NCBI GenBank assembly: GCA_945865485.1
Contig: CAMBEC010000007.1
Span: 1 to 64,000, forward strand
Source: Rickettsia typhi
GTDB taxonomy: Bacteria; Pseudomonadota; Alphaproteobacteria; Rickettsiales; Rickettsiaceae
Length of the DNA: 64,000 nucleotides
Direction of reading: 5' to 3'
The translations under genes were made by a program, and so were the position numbers. How positions within the stretch are numbered: position 1 is the first letter of the stretch; each line of letters opens with the position of its first letter. The notes under the pieces were generated by a model, which searched no databases, was not told the DNA's origin, and saw only the letters and a list, made by a program, of their open reading frames with translations. Of this stretch, positions 55,356 to 64,000 are shown one piece after another.

Positions 55356-56687
55356 ATGACAAATAAACCGTTTGTTTCGGTAGTTATTCCTACGAGAAAT
55401 AGGTCGCATCTTCTCAGACATACTGTAAATAGCTTGAAAATACAAACCTTCAAGGATTTTGAAGTTATTATTTGTGATAACTCTGATTCAGAAGGAGAGG
55501 ATGCTGCAGAAAATAAGCAACTTATAGAAAACTTAGCCGATTCAAGGTTTCATTATCTCAGGCCAGAGAAGTATCTTAATATGCCTGATAATTGGGAATT
55601 TGCTTACCAAACGGCCAAAGGAGAATATATAGCTTATTTACCTGATAGATCTGTTTTGTATCCATCTACTTTATGGCACCTACATACCGCCGCATCTAGT
55701 AATGCATTTGATATAATTAATTGGGGAGAAGATATCTATATTCCTATTGATGAATATGGAAAATCATGTAAAGGCTATATACAAGAGTCTGGAATAATGC
55801 CGGAAAAAGCAAAACGGTATAACCCAAGACAGCAATTACAACGTTGTTATAGGATTAATTTAGGAGAATACGCAGAAAGAAGGTGTTTTTTTAGAGGCAA
55901 AATATGTTTTGGTGCTTATTCTAAAGAGTTAATTAATAAAATAAAATCACACGCTGGTCGTGTGTTCTGGCCTCTTTCATGCGATTATACGTCTCGCTTT
56001 TTAGCACTATATTTTGCAGAAACAGCTATAGATCTTGGCATCCGTTTATCAATGCAAATAGATACAGATTTGTCAAACGGAAAAAGGTGTGGGCGTGATC
56101 CTAATTACAATTTAAAAATAATCAAGGAACTAGACCCAAGTTTTTCACTCCAACACGCTCCTTTACAAGGTCTGTATTATTCTGGATTTAACACATTTTA
56201 TACTGATTATTTAAATATGAAAAATAGATTTTTTCCAGCAGCTGATGATATTGTTTTAAATCTAAAAGCAATTATTCTGATTGCGCAAGAAGAATCAGAG
56301 TCGAGGGAAGGAGAAATTCCTGAAGACCAACAAAATATTTTAAAAAACTATCTAAGTAAAATAACTTATCTTGATAAATTTTGGTGGTCAATAAGAAAAA
56401 AAATCAAAAGTTACGAATTTAGTGTCTTGTTAAAAGCATTAAGCTTTACAGACTTCGTTATAAAAATTCTTAGAAATTTATTAAAAATTAGTAAGTTATT
56501 AAAATATAATTTTTTCTTCAATGCTTGGTTAGAAAATAAACATCGGGAATACACTACTTATAGGAAATATTCTTTATCCCTTATTTCTAGGCGTTACTTT
56601 GATTCAATTGAAGAAGCAATCTATGCTGCAGATTCTCAAAATAATGAACTAAACTATGTAAATATAAAAAAGGTTGAAGTTAAATAA
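55356..56687 (+). CDS. family 2 glycosyltransferase
   Basis: 443 residues. GT-A fold: VVIPTRNRSHLLRHTVNSLK at the start, the acceptor-side YLPDRSVLYPSTL in place of a plain DxD, then a long helical C-terminus with no clear membrane helix. It probably transfers the cluster's modified sugar to a protein or lipid acceptor. Last gene of the cluster; no polymerase or flippase gene follows, so the acceptor may be a protein such as flagellin or the autotransporter. Confidence 0.85.
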   Translation: MTNKPFVSVVIPTRNRSHLLRHTVNSLKIQTFKDFEVIICDNSDSEGEDAAENKQLIENLADSRFHYLRPEKYLNMPDNWEFAYQTAKGEYIAYLPDRSVLYPSTLWHLHTAASSNAFDIINWGEDIYIPIDEYGKSCKGYIQESGIMPEKAKRYNPRQQLQRCYRINLGEYAERRCFFRGKICFGAYSKELINKIKSHAGRVFWPLSCDYTSRFLALYFAETAIDLGIRLSMQIDTDLSNGKRCGRDPNYNLKIIKELDPSFSLQHAPLQGLYYSGFNTFYTDYLNMKNRFFPAADDIVLNLKAIILIAQEESESREGEIPEDQQNILKNYLSKITYLDKFWWSIRKKIKSYEFSVLLKALSFTDFVIKILRNLLKISKLLKYNFFFNAWLENKHREYTTYRKYSLSLISRRYFDSIEEAIYAADSQNNELNYVNIKKVEVK

Positions 56688-56739
56688 GATTTATAAATTC
56701 CTAAACTTCTACTTAATGTTCACATAAAATTTCATTCTC

Positions 56740-57606
56740 TTAATTTGGACTTTGGTACAATCCCAATATTGCATTCTGGTCAACGCCAACTTCAACAAAT
56801 CTGTATCTCCATAAAATTGACTTAGCTACTATTTCCTGCAAAGCGGGAAGATTATTTTTTGCGGCTATCATGATTCGTGATGTGTTGACAATTAAGTTAT
56901 AATACTGACCGAAGTTACGCTTGAACAGATCAGATTCAAGATCATAGGTTTTGCTGACAGTGAAAGTGTTGATTGCCACAATGCCTTTTGGTTTCAGCAT
57001 CTTTTTGATGTCTTGCATAAATTCATCAGTTAAAAGTTGTGGCGGTATATAATCTACATTAAATGCGTCAATGAGAATGATATCATAGATATCAGGTGCA
57101 GATTCTTTTGCAAATATCGCGCCGTCTTCTATAAATATTTTATTACGATAATCTTCTTTATAATCAAAATATTGATCAACAATCTTAGGTAATACAGTAT
57201 TGATTTCAACCGTATCAATTTGAGCTGTTGGAGTTAATATATTTAGTGCTTTATGTACACTTGCTCCCCCGAGGCCAATTACTAATATTCTTTGTGGGTT
57301 CTCATTAAAGAATAAAGTACTAAGGAATAGTTTCACATAGCCATGAAGAACTATTTTAGGATTTTCGGTTAAGGCGCAGCTTTGAACTATTGGTGTTGGT
57401 GGCTTAATAAAAGTCATGCATCTTTGGCCGTTTTCTTCAAAGATCCATACAGGTCCAAAATTACTTTCTTCCTTAATTAGTATCTTAGAATCATTGTCAT
57501 TTTTTATAACGACGAATGAAGTAATGAGTAAAATAAGAGTCGTAACGAAAAGCGCTAATATTTTTACTAATTTTCTATTATTTACGGAACGGAAGGTTAA
57601 ACTCAT
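56740..57606 (-). CDS. membrane-anchored spermidine-synthase-like protein
   Basis: 288 residues. One membrane segment at about 14-34, then a spermidine-synthase fold: [16 protein letters not shown] (nucleotide site), [22 protein letters not shown] and [15 protein letters not shown]. The IDAFN motif retains the catalytic-type Asp. Members of this group without the N-terminal strands are often annotated as fused methyltransferases; activity is unknown. ATGA overlap with nuoF. Confidence 0.8.
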   Translation of the reverse strand: MSLTFRSVNNRKLVKILALFVTTLILLITSFVVIKNDNDSKILIKEESNFGPVWIFEENGQRCMTFIKPPTPIVQSCALTENPKIVLHGYVKLFLSTLFFNENPQRILVIGLGGASVHKALNILTPTAQIDTVEINTVLPKIVDQYFDYKEDYRNKIFIEDGAIFAKESAPDIYDIILIDAFNVDYIPPQLLTDEFMQDIKKMLKPKGIVAINTFTVSKTYDLESDLFKRNFGQYYNLIVNTSRIMIAAKNNLPALQEIVAKSILWRYRFVEVGVDQNAILGLYQSPN

Positions 57607-58868
57607 GATTTAGCAGTCCGAATCCTGTCTACAATTTCATGGCGAAAATGCTTAATCAATCCTTGTATGGGCCAAGCAGCAGCGTCACCAAGTGCACATA
57701 TAGTGTGTCCCTCAACTTGTTTTGTCACGTCTAGCAGTTCATCGATTTCTTCTTCTCTTGCTTGCCCGCGAACTAAACGCATCATTACTCGCCACATCCA
57801 TCCAGTTCCTTCGCGACACGGGGTGCACTGTCCACATGATTCGTGCATGTAGAATTTGCTTAAGCGAGCAATGGCATAAATAATGTCAGTTGATTGATCC
57901 ATGACAATTAGTCCGCCAGTACCGAGGCCAGAGCCGACACTGCGCAGAGAATCAAAGTCCATGGTGACAGTTTCACATATATCTTTTGGAATCATGGGTA
58001 CAGAAGAACCACCAGGAATTATTGCCTTTAAATTATCCCAGCCACCACGTATGCCACCAGCATGTTTTTCAATGAGCTCTCTAAGAGGTATGCCCATTTC
58101 TTCTTCAACATTACACGGTTTATTAACATGACCGGAGATGCAAAATAACTTAGTGCCAGTATTATTTGGTTTTCCAAGGCCAGCAAACCATTCTGCGCCT
58201 CGGCGTAATATTGTTGGAACAACCGCAATAGATTCAACATTATTAATAGTTGTAGGGCAGCCATATAAGCCGGCGCCAGCAGGGAATGGTGGCTTTAGTC
58301 TTGGTTGACCTTTCTTACCCTCTAAACTTTCCAGCAAAGCTGTTTCTTCACCGCAGATATAGGCTCCAGCTCCTCGGTGCAAGTATACGTCAATATCGTA
58401 ACCAGATCCACAAGCATTTTTACCAATTAATTTGGCGCCGTAAGCTTCATCTATTGCTTTTTGAAGTATAACGGCCTCATTATAAAACTCTCCGCGTATA
58501 TATATATAACAAGTGTGTGCGCCAATCCCAACAGACGCAATAACGCATCCTTCAATCAATTTATGAGGCTCATATCGTAAAATATCACGATCTTTGCAAG
58601 TACCCGGTTCTGATTCATCTGCATTGACAACTAGATATGAAGGTTTAGGGTGATCTTTTGGCATAAAAGACCACTTCATACCAGTTGAAAAACCGGCTCC
58701 TCCACGCCCACGTAGGCCAGATGATTTTACTTGTTCAATGATCCAGTCGCGTCCATTATGAATTAGTGATTTTGTTTTATCCCAATCACCGCGCTTTTTT
58801 GCAGCACTAAGGCTAGCGGCCTCGCTACCGTCAATATTGGTAAAAATTTTATCTTTATTCGTTATCAT
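57603..58868 (-). CDS. nuoF: NADH-quinone oxidoreductase subunit F
   Basis: 421 residues. NADH/FMN region [35 protein letters not shown], and the 4Fe-4S motif [13 protein letters not shown] (N3 cluster). First electron acceptor of complex I, at the cytoplasmic arm. Separated from nuoE by a secreted unknown gene and a palindromic repeat. Confidence 0.95.
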   Translation of the reverse strand: MITNKDKIFTNIDGSEAASLSAAKKRGDWDKTKSLIHNGRDWIIEQVKSSGLRGRGGAGFSTGMKWSFMPKDHPKPSYLVVNADESEPGTCKDRDILRYEPHKLIEGCVIASVGIGAHTCYIYIRGEFYNEAVILQKAIDEAYGAKLIGKNACGSGYDIDVYLHRGAGAYICGEETALLESLEGKKGQPRLKPPFPAGAGLYGCPTTINNVESIAVVPTILRRGAEWFAGLGKPNNTGTKLFCISGHVNKPCNVEEEMGIPLRELIEKHAGGIRGGWDNLKAIIPGGSSVPMIPKDICETVTMDFDSLRSVGSGLGTGGLIVMDQSTDIIYAIARLSKFYMHESCGQCTPCREGTGWMWRVMMRLVRGQAREEEIDELLDVTKQVEGHTICALGDAAAWPIQGLIKHFRHEIVDRIRTAKS

Positions 58869-59493
58869 GATCGTCTCTTTGTATCAAAAAATATTGAGGA
58901 ATTTTTATCTCTACGACTTTATTAAGTGCTTCACTTGAGTTGAACACAAGATACCAGGCATCATTCTTGATGTAAAATTGGATATCTCTTTTTTCAATTT
59001 TTTCCAAAAATTGTTCCCAGCTGCAATTTGAACTCAAGTGGCCTTCTGAGAGTTTTACTAATTCGCTAAATAGATTATTACTATGAATGTTGAATATATC
59101 GTCTGTATCCAATAGAGAGCCAGTCTCTGCATTAAAGTTTAATACGTCAATGCGCCACAACTTATCATCTTTTTTGGTAAGCCAGAGAACACTGAAAAAA
59201 TCTTTTGTTCCTGAATTTGGTACATCATAATTTACTGAAAAATTGCTTCTTTCTGCATTATTACAAACACTGTAGAGCTCAATAAAATCATGAATTTCAT
59301 CATTGATCTTCATAAAAAGCTCTTCATCCTCGTTTGTGAGTTTTGGATAAGGTACTGTTCCATGACATTTGCCAGAACGAATTGTTTTATCAAAATCTAG
59401 ATGTTTATCAACTATAAAAAAACCATTGCTAATATAGTCACCCATGGTAACTAGTGGAGTGATGGTAAATAGTAAAATCAACAATTTTTTCAC
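58855..59493 (-). CDS. secreted hypothetical protein inside the nuo block
   Basis: 212 residues. Signal peptide of about 19 residues ([19 protein letters not shown]). The mature part has paired beta-strands and two cysteines (SGKCHGT and SVCNNAE, plus SSNCSWE), suggesting a disulfide-stabilised periplasmic domain; the layout recalls DUF3298/RsiV-like domains but I cannot confirm it. It overlaps nuoF by 14 bases. A complex I role is not implied by the sequence. Confidence 0.65.
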   Translation of the reverse strand: MKKLLILLFTITPLVTMGDYISNGFFIVDKHLDFDKTIRSGKCHGTVPYPKLTNEDEELFMKINDEIHDFIELYSVCNNAERSNFSVNYDVPNSGTKDFFSVLWLTKKDDKLWRIDVLNFNAETGSLLDTDDIFNIHSNNLFSELVKLSEGHLSSNCSWEQFLEKIEKRDIQFYIKNDAWYLVFNSSEALNKVVEIKIPQYFLIQRDDHDNE

Positions 59494-59546
59494 TTGTTTC
59501 CTGATGATTATAGTTGTTTAAACTGAGTGCTGATACTATTTACATA

Positions 59547-59603
59547 GTCATCCTGAACTCGTTTCAGGATCTCATGAGATCTCGGATCTGGTCCGGGATG
59601 ACT
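59547..59603. repeat. dispersed palindromic repeat between nuoE and the unknown gene
   Basis: Begins gtcatcctgaactcgtttc and ends ggtccgggatgact; outer arms agtcatcc and gggatgact can pair, with inner arm ctcatgag. Same family as the 4.9-5.4 and 11.5 kb copies. Confidence 0.75.
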
Positions 59604-59647
59604 TTTTACTTAGTATGACCCATTCGTATTATAGCATAAATTCTTAA

Positions 59648-60160
59648 TTACGCTTTTTTCTTTTTTCTCAAAGATTCAATTATCTCGGCAACTTTTTCTG
59701 CATTCAGGTCTTCATAGAAATCATCATTAATTTGTATTACAGGACCATTACGGCAAGCGCCAAGACATTCAACCTCTGAAATCGTAAAGAGACCATCCTC
59801 GGACATCTCTCCGCATTTTGTCTTAGCGTGTTGCTCGCAGGCTTTCATCACTTCGTCAGAACCCATTAGCCAACAAGGCGTTGTTCCGCATAGTTGAATA
59901 TGGTATTTGCCAACGGGTTTTAGATTAAACATCGTATAAAAGGTTGCAACTTCATAAGCTCGCATAAATGGTTCTGACAGATATGTGGCTACGTGTTCAA
60001 TTGCTGCGGTAGATAACCATCCACCATTCTGTCTTTGGGCTAATTCAAGCAAGGGTAACATAGCACTTCTTTGGCGACCAACTGGATATTTAGCTATAAT
60101 CTCTTCAGCTTTGGCTATACTGTCTTTGCTGAAGATAAATATTTCTTGTTTTTTACTCAT
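59648..60160 (-). CDS. nuoE: NADH-quinone oxidoreductase subunit E
   Basis: 170 residues. Thioredoxin-like 2Fe-2S domain with cysteines in QLCGTTPCW and [12 protein letters not shown] (cluster N1a). ATG overlaps the nuoD stop. Confidence 0.95.
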   Translation of the reverse strand: MSKKQEIFIFSKDSIAKAEEIIAKYPVGRQRSAMLPLLELAQRQNGGWLSTAAIEHVATYLSEPFMRAYEVATFYTMFNLKPVGKYHIQLCGTTPCWLMGSDEVMKACEQHAKTKCGEMSEDGLFTISEVECLGACRNGPVIQINDDFYEDLNAEKVAEIIESLRKKKKA

Positions 60161-61461
60161 CTATCTATTTCTCCAAATACAACATCAAGACTAGAAATAA
60201 CTGATACTACATCTGCCATTAGATGACCACGCGTCATAAAATCAAGCCCTTGTAGGTGAGCAAACCCAGGGGCTTTTATTCTGCATCGATAAGGTTTGTT
60301 TGTACCATCGGAGTATAAATATACACCAAATTCACCCTTAGGTGCTTCAACCACACCGTAAGCTTCGCCTGCTGGCACATTATATCCTTCGGTATATAGC
60401 TTAAAGTGATGAATCATAGCCTCCATTGACTCTTTCATATGGCTTCGTTTTGGCGGAATCATTTTGGCATCAATGGAATGTACTTCGCCTTTTGGCATAG
60501 CTTTAATGCATTGATCAATAATTTTTACGGACTGGTACATTTCTTCAACTCGTACCAAATAGCGATCATAACAATCTCCATTTCTTCCAATTGGTACATC
60601 AAAATCCATCTTATCATATACTTCATAAGGATTGCTTTTGCGCAAATCCCACTCTATCCCGGAACCCCTTAGCATTGGTCCGGAAAACCCCCAATCCATT
60701 GCTTGTTTTTGGCTTACAACGCCTATACCAACTAATCTTTGTTTCCATATTCTGTTATTTGTTAGCAAAGTTTCGGTATCTGCTAGAACACTTAAAAACT
60801 GTCCGTTGAAAGTTGCTATATCTTCTAAGAGGCCATCTGGTAAATCTGATGCTACTCCTCCTGGTCTAAAATAGTTTGAGTGCATACGCGAGCCAGATAC
60901 TCTTTCATAAAATTCCATGATTTTTTCACGTTCTTCGAATAGCCATAAAAGAGGAGTAGTGGCTCCGAGATCAACAGCCTGAGTACCTATATTCATTGTA
61001 TGGTTAAGTATTCTGGTAAGCTCAGAAAACAAAACGCGAATGTACTGCGCACGTATCGGTACTTCGCAACCAACAAGTTGTTCTACAGCCAGAGCATAAG
61101 CATGTTCTTGGCACATAGGAGATACGTAATCAAGTCGGTCAAAATAGGGTACTGCTTGAGCATAGGTTTTATGTTCAATTAATTTTTCAGTACCACGATG
61201 CAAAAGGCCAATATGTGGATCAGATTTATTAATTACTTCTCCATCCATCTCTAAGATCAACCTTAGGACTCCATGAGCTGCTGGATGTTGTGGACCAAAG
61301 TTAATAGTAGTCGTCTTCTTTTGAAACTCTAATTCCAAAGGTATAGATGTTGACGCTTTTTTGGTGCTTTGATCTTTACGTGTATCACCATGGGTTCCTA
61401 GCCTAGGTTCTTTTGTAGCGAGTTTTGAGGAAAGATTAGTTTCTTTTTTATTCTTTATCAT
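60157..61461 (-). CDS. nuoD: NADH-quinone oxidoreductase subunit D
   Basis: 434 residues. 49-kDa-type subunit: [20 protein letters not shown] near residue 54, [17 protein letters not shown], and the quinone-site region ending [25 protein letters not shown]. An N-terminal extension of about 50 residues rich in Lys/Thr/Ser precedes the conserved part. Confidence 0.94.
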   Translation of the reverse strand: MIKNKKETNLSSKLATKEPRLGTHGDTRKDQSTKKASTSIPLELEFQKKTTTINFGPQHPAAHGVLRLILEMDGEVINKSDPHIGLLHRGTEKLIEHKTYAQAVPYFDRLDYVSPMCQEHAYALAVEQLVGCEVPIRAQYIRVLFSELTRILNHTMNIGTQAVDLGATTPLLWLFEEREKIMEFYERVSGSRMHSNYFRPGGVASDLPDGLLEDIATFNGQFLSVLADTETLLTNNRIWKQRLVGIGVVSQKQAMDWGFSGPMLRGSGIEWDLRKSNPYEVYDKMDFDVPIGRNGDCYDRYLVRVEEMYQSVKIIDQCIKAMPKGEVHSIDAKMIPPKRSHMKESMEAMIHHFKLYTEGYNVPAGEAYGVVEAPKGEFGVYLYSDGTNKPYRCRIKAPGFAHLQGLDFMTRGHLMADVVSVISSLDVVFGEIDR

Positions 61462-61479
61462 AACATTCCAAATGTGTAC

Positions 61480-62076
61480 TTATTTTGTTGCTTTCTCATC
61501 ACCGGGAAGTTTTAGTCCTTCTTTGCCTTGCCACGGAGAAGAAAAGTCAAAATTTCTAAATTCTTGCTCAAGTAGTACTGGCTCGTAAATGACTTTTTCA
61601 AGTTTTTCATCATATCGTACTTGTACATGACCGGTTAGTGGAAAATCTTTACGCAATGGATGTCCAACAAAGCCGTAATCAGTAAGAATACGGCGCATAT
61701 CTGGGCACCCATCAAATTCAATGCCATACATATCAAACGCTTCTCTTTCATACCAACAAGCAGCACTAAAAATAGTTGTAACAGAAGGTGCTGTCTGATT
61801 CTCCTCAACATTAATTTTAAACAATAATCTTTTATTTAATTTCAGGCTAAGGAGACTATACACAACTTCGAAACGCTCTTGGCGTTCTGGAAAATCTGCG
61901 GCAAATAAGTCTGTAAGTATTGTAAAGCGCAAGTCTTTATGCTCTTTTGTAAACTTTAGTATTGCGAGAAGATCATTTTGACTAATTTTATAGGCAGCAA
62001 ATTCTTTGATACTAATTGGCGCAAGATTAAGATTATTATCATTGGCAAATTTATCGATAATATGCAAAAAATCCAT
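61480..62076 (-). CDS. nuoC: NADH-quinone oxidoreductase subunit C
   Basis: 198 residues. 30-kDa-type subunit with the signature [20 protein letters not shown] and [20 protein letters not shown]. Separate from nuoD, as usual in Alphaproteobacteria. Confidence 0.95.
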   Translation of the reverse strand: MDFLHIIDKFANDNNLNLAPISIKEFAAYKISQNDLLAILKFTKEHKDLRFTILTDLFAADFPERQERFEVVYSLLSLKLNKRLLFKINVEENQTAPSVTTIFSAACWYEREAFDMYGIEFDGCPDMRRILTDYGFVGHPLRKDFPLTGHVQVRYDEKLEKVIYEPVLLEQEFRNFDFSSPWQGKEGLKLPGDEKATK

Positions 62077-62080
62077 ATTC

Positions 62081-62587
62081 TTAACCCTTAAATTTGCTTG
62101 TTCTTTTGATTTTGCGTTGTAACTGCATCAGTCCGTAAATTAACGCCTCTGCTGTTGGAGGGCACCCAGGAACATAGACGTCTACAGGAACTATTCTATC
62201 GCAGCCCCTGACTACAGAATATGAATAATGATAATATCCGCCTCCATTAGCGCAGCTACCCATCGAAATGACATATTTGGGATCGGCCATTTGATCATAA
62301 ACCCTTCGCATCGCTGGTGCCATTTTATTAGTAAGGGTCCCGGCTACAATCATTAAATCTGCTTGTCTTGGGCTAGGTCTAAACAAAAAGCCAAATCTAT
62401 CCATGTCATACCTACTGGCAGCTGCTTGCATCATTTCCACAGCGCAGCAAGCAAGGCCAAACGTCATTGGCCAAAGGGAGTTTGATCTTGCCCAACCAAT
62501 CAAATCATCAACCTTAGTTAATACATAACCACGATCTGATAATTCTTGTTCGAAGAAGCTATCTTGATTAATCAACTCTTTTTTCAT
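62081..62587 (-). CDS. nuoB: NADH-quinone oxidoreductase subunit B
   Basis: 168 residues from ATG 62587 (a TTG six codons earlier is possible). The N2-cluster cysteines lie in [18 protein letters not shown] and [26 protein letters not shown] is conserved and holds the region modified by NDUFAF5 homologues, one of which is at 34.7 kb. Confidence 0.94.
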   Translation of the reverse strand: MKKELINQDSFFEQELSDRGYVLTKVDDLIGWARSNSLWPMTFGLACCAVEMMQAAASRYDMDRFGFLFRPSPRQADLMIVAGTLTNKMAPAMRRVYDQMADPKYVISMGSCANGGGYYHYSYSVVRGCDRIVPVDVYVPGCPPTAEALIYGLMQLQRKIKRTSKFKG

Positions 62588-62615
62588 AAATACACACTGA
62601 TTCAACTAATAATCA

Positions 62616-63014
62616 CTATTCCCACTCAAGGGCGCCTTTTTTCCATTCGTAAACAAAACCAACCGTTAATACCAATAAAAATACCATCATTGACCAGAAG
62701 CCAAATTGACCAATAGCTTTTAAATTAATTGCCCATGGTATTAAGAACGCTACTTCGAGATCAAAAATAATGAATAATATGGCAACTAAGTAAAAACGGA
62801 TATCAAACTTTCCTCTAGCATCGTCAAACGCATCAAACCCGCATTCGTAGCTTGAGAGCTTATCTTTGCTTGGTTTTTCTGTTGCTAAGATTTTGGGTAA
62901 GATTACGACAACGACAGATAGTACTGTTGCTATTCCGAAGAAAACAACAATTGGTAAATATTCGCCTAGAAATTGAGCGCTGGGCTGCATAATATTTGTC
63001 AATTTTATTGCCAT
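62616..63014 (-). CDS. nuoA: NADH-quinone oxidoreductase subunit A
   Basis: 132 residues, three membrane helices. The [20 protein letters not shown] loop with the conserved Cys and the helix [12 protein letters not shown] are diagnostic. First gene of the minus-strand complex I block; divergent from flgB across a 203-base gap. Confidence 0.95.
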   Translation of the reverse strand: MAIKLTNIMQPSAQFLGEYLPIVVFFGIATVLSVVVVILPKILATEKPSKDKLSSYECGFDAFDDARGKFDIRFYLVAILFIIFDLEVAFLIPWAINLKAIGQFGFWSMMVFLLVLTVGFVYEWKKGALEWE

Positions 63015-63217
63015 GTAATTCTACTAGCTACACCATATATCACTTTATATCAATGGGAATCTGAAATTAATAGAATAAACGAAGTATATTGTGTATATTT
63101 TTGTAACAATAATTGGGTATAATTTTTATCACAAAATACTAAAAATGGTTTGAGAAATTAAACGTTTTAGGTTAAGATAAAGTTTAACAATTATTCAGCA
63201 GTTTGGTATTTAATTCT

Positions 63218-63721
63218 ATGAAAAGACTGTTAACATTATTAATTATAATGATTGCAGGCCATGCATTTGCAGAGAGTGGGCAGCGTATGGCATTGTTAAG
63301 GCCAGAACAAAAGGCAGCTAAGCAGCACCAAACTAAAGATTTATTTAAGTCATACCTAGAAATTAGTGCTTACCGAAATAAGGTTTTGTCACAAAATCTT
63401 GCCAACATTAATACTCCTGGTTATAAAGCTGATGAAGTTTCTATGCCAGAGAGTCTTGACGAGCTTTCTGGTGAAGGAAAAACTACCCATAATGTTCAGA
63501 TGAAGATTACTTCAGAAAGGCATATGGCTGGTTCAAAAAGTAAGGATGGAAAATTCACCAGCCAAAAACTTAAAGATCCAGATGAGATAAAGAAAAATGG
63601 TAATAATGTTTCATTAAGGCAACAGATGACCAAGCTTTCTCAAAATAAAACTGATTACGCAGCGGCTGTGAAAGGTTATGCAACTACAAATTCCTTGTTT
63701 TCATCGGTGTTAAGTAAGTAA
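63218..63721 (+). CDS. flgB: flagellar basal-body rod protein FlgB with N-terminal signal peptide
   Basis: 167 residues from ATG 63218. The rod-protein signature SQNLANINTPGYKADEV is clear, as is the C-terminal TKLSQNKTDYAAAVKGYATT. The N-terminus reads MKRLLTLLIIMIAGHAFAES: basic start, hydrophobic core and an AFA cleavage site, a classic Sec signal. FlgB is normally exported by the flagellar type III system with no such signal. The first in-frame ATG after the signal is at MALLRPE, 26 residues in. The next gene is flgC, with the same feature. Confidence 0.88.
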   Translation: MKRLLTLLIIMIAGHAFAESGQRMALLRPEQKAAKQHQTKDLFKSYLEISAYRNKVLSQNLANINTPGYKADEVSMPESLDELSGEGKTTHNVQMKITSERHMAGSKSKDGKFTSQKLKDPDEIKKNGNNVSLRQQMTKLSQNKTDYAAAVKGYATTNSLFSSVLSK

Positions 63722-63732
63722 TATAAAAAATT

Positions 63733-64000
63733 ATGAAAAGATATTTTTTACTAATAGTAGTGTTTATGGTTGCTGTATCTGGTGCTATACAAACTTTTGC
63801 TGATAATTTGAAGCAGGCAGTAGAAATTGCAGCCCATGGAAGTAAATTTCAAGCAGAAAGGCTTAAGATAGCTGCAGAGAATTTAGCTAATCAAGATTCT
63901 ACCGGTGCCACGCCTGGTGCAGATGCGTACCGACGTAAAGTTATTTTTCCTGAAAACAAATATGATAAAAAACTTCGGACGAATGTTATAAGAACAAAAA
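63733..64000 (+). CDS. flgC: flagellar basal-body rod protein FlgC, partial, with signal peptide
   Basis: The first 89 codons, cut by the window end. After MKRYFLLIVVFMVAVSGAIQ and a TFA-DN cleavage-like site comes LKQAVEIAAHGSKFQAERLK and then AAENLANQD, the FlgC rod-protein start, with DAYRRKVIF matching the usual PYRRKxVxF. The normal FlgC begins at the amphipathic helix, so about 25 residues are extra. A TTG at 63808 is the only other start near the expected one and has no ribosome site before it. Spacing to flgB is 11 bases. Confidence 0.87.
   Translation, partial: MKRYFLLIVVFMVAVSGAIQTFADNLKQAVEIAAHGSKFQAERLKIAAENLANQDSTGATPGADAYRRKVIFPENKYDKKLRTNVIRTK

Overview
This AT-rich window reads as a chromosome segment of a member of the Rickettsiales, probably a Rickettsiaceae-like intracellular symbiont. 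The evidence is: a giant rOmpB/Sca-type autotransporter; a ProP-type MFS transporter; TamA/TamB; the bamB-yfgM-cpoB block; a nuoA-F block with a foreign gene in it; and dispersed palindromic repeats of the 'tcatcctgaac...gggatgac' type. Unlike typical Rickettsia it carries flagellar rod genes (flgB, flgC) at the right edge, which points to a flagellated relative, as known among protist-associated Rickettsiaceae. Species is not determinable from the sequence alone. The window opens with 20 consecutive C, which looks like a contig edge.

Layout. 0-5.7 kb is decayed: a BON-domain protein, an unknown helical protein, an IS6-family transposase remnant with facing terminal repeats, a serine beta-lactamase-fold hydrolase, an odd cytidylyltransferase, and a tandem array of palindromic repeats. 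5.7-11.5 kb is the frameshifted autotransporter. 12 kb has a CAU-anticodon tRNA, then a minus-strand block (DUF1653, hemF, yraN, MFS). 15-19.5 kb on the minus strand is the envelope set bamB/yfgM/cpoB and a membrane histidine kinase. 19.5-30 kb on the plus strand holds a FliK-like protein, tamA-tamB, parC and a glutamate-synthase-like FMN protein. 30-37 kb on the minus strand is mixed (short Kup, lpdA, Hsp20 with a signal peptide, VOC protein, NDUFAF5-like methyltransferase, lytic transglycosylase, repeat lipoprotein). 37-46.5 kb is housekeeping (htpG, coaD-alr-mlaE-mlaF, rplU-rpmA, pgeF-ccmC-fdxA) plus a miniature glutamine-synthetase-like protein.

46.6-56.7 kb is the main accessory region: eleven tightly packed plus-strand genes (rfbF, rfbG, C-methyltransferase, rfbC-like epimerase, PhyH oxygenase, a second methyltransferase, NeuD-like acyltransferase, WbqC, CmcI-like, DegT aminotransferase, GT2). 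Together they should make and attach a CDP-linked deoxy, probably C-methylated sugar. A sigma70-like promoter lies just upstream. 56.7-63 kb is the minus-strand complex I block nuoA-B-C-D-E-(secreted unknown)-nuoF-(spermidine-synthase-like).

The most unusual observation is at the end: both flagellar rod proteins, FlgB and FlgC, begin with what look like cleavable Sec signal peptides. Rod proteins are normally exported by the flagellar type III apparatus without one. Other points of interest are the Hsp20 with a signal sequence, the glutamine-synthetase catalytic domain lacking its beta-grasp domain, and the autotransporter frameshift next to an intact TamAB system.
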